Assembly (NCBI RefSeq): GCF_014206975.1
Contig: NZ_JACHOU010000004.1
Coordinates: forward strand, 124,001-188,000
Reading direction: 5' to 3'
Source of the DNA: Aminobacter aganoensis
GTDB taxonomy: Bacteria; Pseudomonadota; Alphaproteobacteria; Rhizobiales; Rhizobiaceae
Length of the DNA stretch: 64,000 nucleotides
Positions within the stretch are counted from its first letter, which is position 1. Each line of letters starts with the position of its first letter. This document shows positions 61,189-64,000 of this stretch, one piece after another. The position numbers were made by a program, and so were the translations under genes. Under the pieces are notes generated by a model. The model searched no databases and was not told the DNA's origin. It saw only the letters and a program-made list of their open reading frames with translations.

Positions 61189-62445
61189 ATGACCAGTTTT
61201 GCCGAAAAGGTTTCGCTGGCGGCGGAGGGGGTGAGGCAGCTCTTTCCAGAAACGCCGCTGCAGGAGAACGACTATCTATCGCGCAAGACTGGCGCGCGCG
61301 TGCTGCTCAAGCGCGAAGACCTGACGCCGGTCCGCTCCTACAAGATTCGCGGCGCGCTCAACTTCTTCCGCAAGGCGCTTGCCGCCGGCAACCAGGCCGA
61401 GCTGTTTGTCTGCGCCTCGGCCGGCAATCACGCCCAGGGTTTTGCCTTCGTCTGCCGCCACTTCGGCAAGAAGGGCGTGGTGTTCATGCCGGTGACGACG
61501 CCGCAGCAGAAGATCGACAAGACCAAGCTGTTCGGCGGCGAATTCGTCGAGATCAGGCTGGTCGGCGATTTCTTCGACGAGTGCTATCGCGCCGCGATCG
61601 AGTTTGCCGAGGGTTCGGGCGGCCACATGGTGCCGCCCTTCGACCACAAGGACATCATCGAGGGGCAGGCGACGGTGGCGCTCGAGATTGCTGCCCAGAT
61701 GCCTGGCGGCAAGCTTCCCGACATCGTGCTGCTGCCGGTCGGCGGCGGCGGATTGTCGGCGGGGGTGACGCGCTATTTCGCCGAGACCGGCGCTGCGCCG
61801 CGCTTCGTCTTCTGCGAGCCGGCGGGTGCGCCAAGCCTGCGCGACAGCCTCGCCACCGGCAAGCGGGTGAAGCTGGCCAAGGTCGACAATTTCGTCGATG
61901 GCGCAGCCGTCGCCGAAATCGGGCGCGAACCTCTGCGCCTGCTCAAGGAATTCCCCGCCGAGGCGGTCAAGCTGGTGCCGGAGAACCGGCTCTGCGCGAC
62001 GATGATCGAGATGCTCAATGTCGAGGGTGTGGTTCTCGAGCCGGCGGGCGCCCTGGCGATCGACGTGCTCAAGGATTTTTCGAAGAAGGAACTGAAGGGA
62101 AAGACCGTTGTGGCGGTGGTCTCGGGCGGCAATTTCGATTTCGAGCGCCTGCCCGACGTCAAGGAGCGCGCACTGCGCTTCGAGGGGCTGAAGAAATACT
62201 TCATCATCCGCTTTCCCCAGCGCCCCGGCGCCCTGCGCGACTTTCTCGAGATCATGGGGCCCCAAGACGACATCACCCGCTTCGAATATCTCAAGAAGTC
62301 CGCGCGCAACTTCGGCTCGGTGCTGATCGGCATCGAGACCAAGGACCGGCGCAATTTCGACCTGCTGCGAGCGCGCTTCGACGTCGAGGGCGTGCAGTAT
62401 CAGGACATCACCGACAACGAGACCCTCGGCGGCTTCATCATATGA
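61189..62445 (+). CDS. ilvA: Threonine ammonia-lyase (IlvA)
   Basis: A 418-residue PLP enzyme converting threonine to 2-oxobutanoate and ammonia, first step of isoleucine synthesis. The PLP lysine is Lys52 in SYKIRGA, the phosphate loop SAGNHAQG lies at 77-84 and GGGGLSAG near 185. A C-terminal ACT-like region starts near 335 (YFIIRFPQRPGALRDFLEIM), as in feedback-regulated forms. ATG 61189 has AGGAG upstream. The next gene starts in its stop codon. Confidence 0.92.
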   Translation: MTSFAEKVSLAAEGVRQLFPETPLQENDYLSRKTGARVLLKREDLTPVRSYKIRGALNFFRKALAAGNQAELFVCASAGNHAQGFAFVCRHFGKKGVVFMPVTTPQQKIDKTKLFGGEFVEIRLVGDFFDECYRAAIEFAEGSGGHMVPPFDHKDIIEGQATVALEIAAQMPGGKLPDIVLLPVGGGGLSAGVTRYFAETGAAPRFVFCEPAGAPSLRDSLATGKRVKLAKVDNFVDGAAVAEIGREPLRLLKEFPAEAVKLVPENRLCATMIEMLNVEGVVLEPAGALAIDVLKDFSKKELKGKTVVAVVSGGNFDFERLPDVKERALRFEGLKKYFIIRFPQRPGALRDFLEIMGPQDDITRFEYLKKSARNFGSVLIGIETKDRRNFDLLRARFDVEGVQYQDITDNETLGGFII

Positions 62446-62981
62446 GCGTGTTCGTTGCGCTGTTTTCCGGCATCAATGTCGGCGGCAACCGCATCGTCAG
62501 GATGGCCGAGCTGAAGGCGTTCTTCGAGGAGCTCGGCTTCACCGGTGTCGCGACCTATATTCAGAGCGGCAACGTCGTCTTCAAGGCCGGCGATCGCGCT
62601 GCGGCCGGATTGACCGCGCAACTGGAAAAGGCCTTCGAGGAGCGCTGGGGCTTTCGTTCCCGCCTCATGGTGCGCGATGCCGCCTGGTATGAGCGGTTGG
62701 TGGCGGAAAACCCGTATCCGGAGGCGGCGCAAGACCACACCAAACTGCACGCCTATGCGCTGGAGCGCGCGCCGACGCCTGAGGAAATTGCGCCGCTGGC
62801 CGAGCGCTGCACCGGGCCGGAGCGCTTCCTGGTCAAGGGAGACGTGCTTTACCTGCACGCCCCTGACGGGCTCGGAAAGTCGAAGTTTGCCGAAGTCCTG
62901 CCGCGGGTGCTCAAGGTGCCGGGCACGGCGCGCAACTGGCGCACCGTGCTGACCTTGCTCGACATGGTCGGAAAGGCCTGA
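62442..62981 (+). CDS. DUF1697 domain protein
   Basis: A 179-residue protein of DUF1697: FVALFSGINVGGNRIVRMAELKAFFEELGFTGVATYIQSGNVVF at the start and RNWRTVLTLLDMV near the end. The family is of unknown function and widely spread. It overlaps the threonine dehydratase stop by ATGA, so it is translated with it, but a functional link is not established. Confidence 0.87.
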   Translation: MSVFVALFSGINVGGNRIVRMAELKAFFEELGFTGVATYIQSGNVVFKAGDRAAAGLTAQLEKAFEERWGFRSRLMVRDAAWYERLVAENPYPEAAQDHTKLHAYALERAPTPEEIAPLAERCTGPERFLVKGDVLYLHAPDGLGKSKFAEVLPRVLKVPGTARNWRTVLTLLDMVGKA

Positions 62982-62985
62982 ACCT

Positions 62986-63426
62986 CTACCAGAAACCGGT
63001 GTTCGGCATCGACAGCCACGGCTCTGCCGGAGTCTGCCGCTCGCCCTTCTGCAGCAGTTCGATGGAGATGCCGTCGGGCGACTTGATGAAGGCCATGTTG
63101 CCGTCGCGCGGCGGGCGGTTGATGGTGACGCCCTTGTTCATCAGGTCCTGGCAGGTGGCGTAGATGTCGTCGACTTCGTAGGCGAGATGGCCGAAGTTGC
63201 GGCCGCCCTGATAGTCTTCCGGATCCCAGTTGTAGGTGAGCTCCAGCAGCGGCGCCTGGCGGGAGGCGCCGGCGCTTTCGTCATCGGATCCGGCGAGGAA
63301 GATCAGCGTATAGCGGCCCTTCTCGTTGGTGGAGCGTCGGATCTCCTTCATGCCGAACTTGTTGCAGTAGAAGTCCAGCGAGGCGTCGATGTCTTTGACG
63401 CGGACCATGGTGTGCAGATAGCGCAT
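62986..63426 (-). CDS. gloA: VOC-family protein, lactoylglutathione lyase (GloA) type
   Basis: A 146-residue glyoxalase I-type protein. The metal ligands of the family are visible: His5 in YLHTMVRVKD, Glu in LLELTYNW, His in FGHLAYEV and Glu in GISIELLQKG. The conserved SLDFYCNKFGMKEIRR segment follows the first strand. It would isomerise the methylglyoxal-glutathione adduct, using Ni or Zn. It is convergent with the DUF1697 gene. Confidence 0.88.
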   Translation of the reverse strand: MRYLHTMVRVKDIDASLDFYCNKFGMKEIRRSTNEKGRYTLIFLAGSDDESAGASRQAPLLELTYNWDPEDYQGGRNFGHLAYEVDDIYATCQDLMNKGVTINRPPRDGNMAFIKSPDGISIELLQKGERQTPAEPWLSMPNTGFW

Positions 63427-63651
63427 CTCGGTTCCTCAGAAGTTCAGGGGATGTCGGGCCGATACATAGGGCGGGTGCTGCGCACTCGGCAACCGCCGCG
63501 GCAACTTTTCCGCGGAACTGGCGCGAAGCTTGTGTCTATCTGGTGGGCAAGTCGAAAAAGGGCAGAACGGCCCTTGCGTAAGTCCAAAGTGAAAGTGTTA
63601 ATCTTATTTCAAGAATCAGTAGTGGCGTTTGCAAGGAAAGGGGGCGTTCTG

Positions 63652-64000
63652 ATGGGGGAAAAGGCCTCTCTCTTGGTGCGGAGCGGCGAAGGCCGCGAAG
63701 CTTTCGAGCATGATGACATCGCTGATGGCGCCGGCCTCGTCGAGGTTTCCGGCGCCATAAAATGGTTTGACGTGGCCAAGGGCTACGGCTTCATTCTTCC
63801 CGATGGCGGCGGTGCTACCGATGTGCTGCTGCACGTCACCTGCCTGCGCCGCGACGGGTTCCAGACCGCTCTCGAAGGCGCCCGCGTGGTTTGCCTGGTC
63901 AAGCAGGGCGACCGCGGCCTGCAGGCCTTCCGCGTGCTTTCCATCGACAATTCGACCGCCGTGCACCCTGCCGAGATGCAGGAGCAGCGCACCCACGTCG
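63652..64000 (+). CDS. Cold-shock domain protein, 3' end cut by window
   Basis: At least 116 residues, continuing beyond the window. A cold-shock domain starts near residue 33 with the RNP1-like IKWFDVAKGYGFILPDGG and ends GLQAFRVLSIDNS. A 30-residue N-terminal extension precedes it, and the protein continues, so it is probably the two-domain rhizobial CspA-like form. ATG 63652 is preceded by AAGGAAAGGGGG. It binds single-stranded nucleic acids and may act as an RNA chaperone or antiterminator. Confidence 0.85.
   Translation, partial: MGEKASLLVRSGEGREAFEHDDIADGAGLVEVSGAIKWFDVAKGYGFILPDGGGATDVLLHVTCLRRDGFQTALEGARVVCLVKQGDRGLQAFRVLSIDNSTAVHPAEMQEQRTHV

Overview
This is a GC-rich chromosomal window from an alphaproteobacterium, most likely of the Rhizobiales (Mesorhizobium/Aminobacter-like, Phyllobacteriaceae). 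That placement is an inference from three things: the gene families (B12-dependent NrdJ, TctCBA with a DctB/DctD-type two-component pair, DUF982, DUF1127, many LysR and ABC systems), pervasive GC-ending codons, and several families of short intergenic inverted repeats typical of rhizobia. I see no rRNA operon, prophage, transposase or CRISPR array. One tRNA gene (tRNA-Leu, anticodon TAA) lies at about 47.6 kb.

Layout. 0-2 kb: a P1-type self-processing peptidase (cut by the window edge) translationally coupled to a branched-chain-type ABC binding protein. 2.1-8 kb: a RutF-like flavin reductase, then a molybdenum-hydroxylase maturation cluster (CoxD-like MoxR ATPase, CoxE-like VWA protein, split XdhC, MoeA-MobA fusion) with no Mo-enzyme structural genes in view. 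8-16 kb: secreted hydrolase, DUF1176 protein, small proteins, a repeat-rich 1.1 kb gap, YbaK-type deacylase, DeoR regulator. 16.3-19.6 kb: a large autotransporter whose passenger is an endonuclease/exonuclease/phosphatase (EEP) domain. 19.7-26.5 kb: YkuD lipoprotein, LysR plus YeiH exporter, EamA exporter, thioesterase, and two adjacent unknown envelope proteins.

26.5-34.1 kb: a LysR regulator diverging from a six-gene sugar-type operon (two RbsC-like permeases, binding protein, RbsA-like ATPase, PfkB kinase, class I aldolase). 34.1-37.2 kb: a LysR regulator diverging from two tandem HIBADH-family dehydrogenases. 37.4-41.2 kb: nrdJ, with two NrdR boxes exactly 31 bp apart and a stable leader hairpin. 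41.8-49.6 kb: NUDIX, xanthine phosphoribosyltransferase, universal stress protein (with a FixK/FNR-like box), CinA-type MoaB-fold protein, WrbA, hydrolases, small DUF proteins and the tRNA. 49.7-56.2 kb: tctCBA with its likely sensor kinase and sigma-54 regulator. 56.4-64 kb: adenine deaminase, DUF900 lipoprotein, TrkH, threonine dehydratase, DUF1697, a glyoxalase-type protein and a cold-shock protein cut by the window end.

The parts most worth following up are the EEP-autotransporter, the LysR-controlled kinase/aldolase sugar operon of unknown substrate, an orphan strong terminator near 10.55 kb that suggests an unannotated RNA, and the perfect 61-bp inverted repeats between cox-type genes. 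All assignments come from reading the sequence and knowledge of families; no database search was run.
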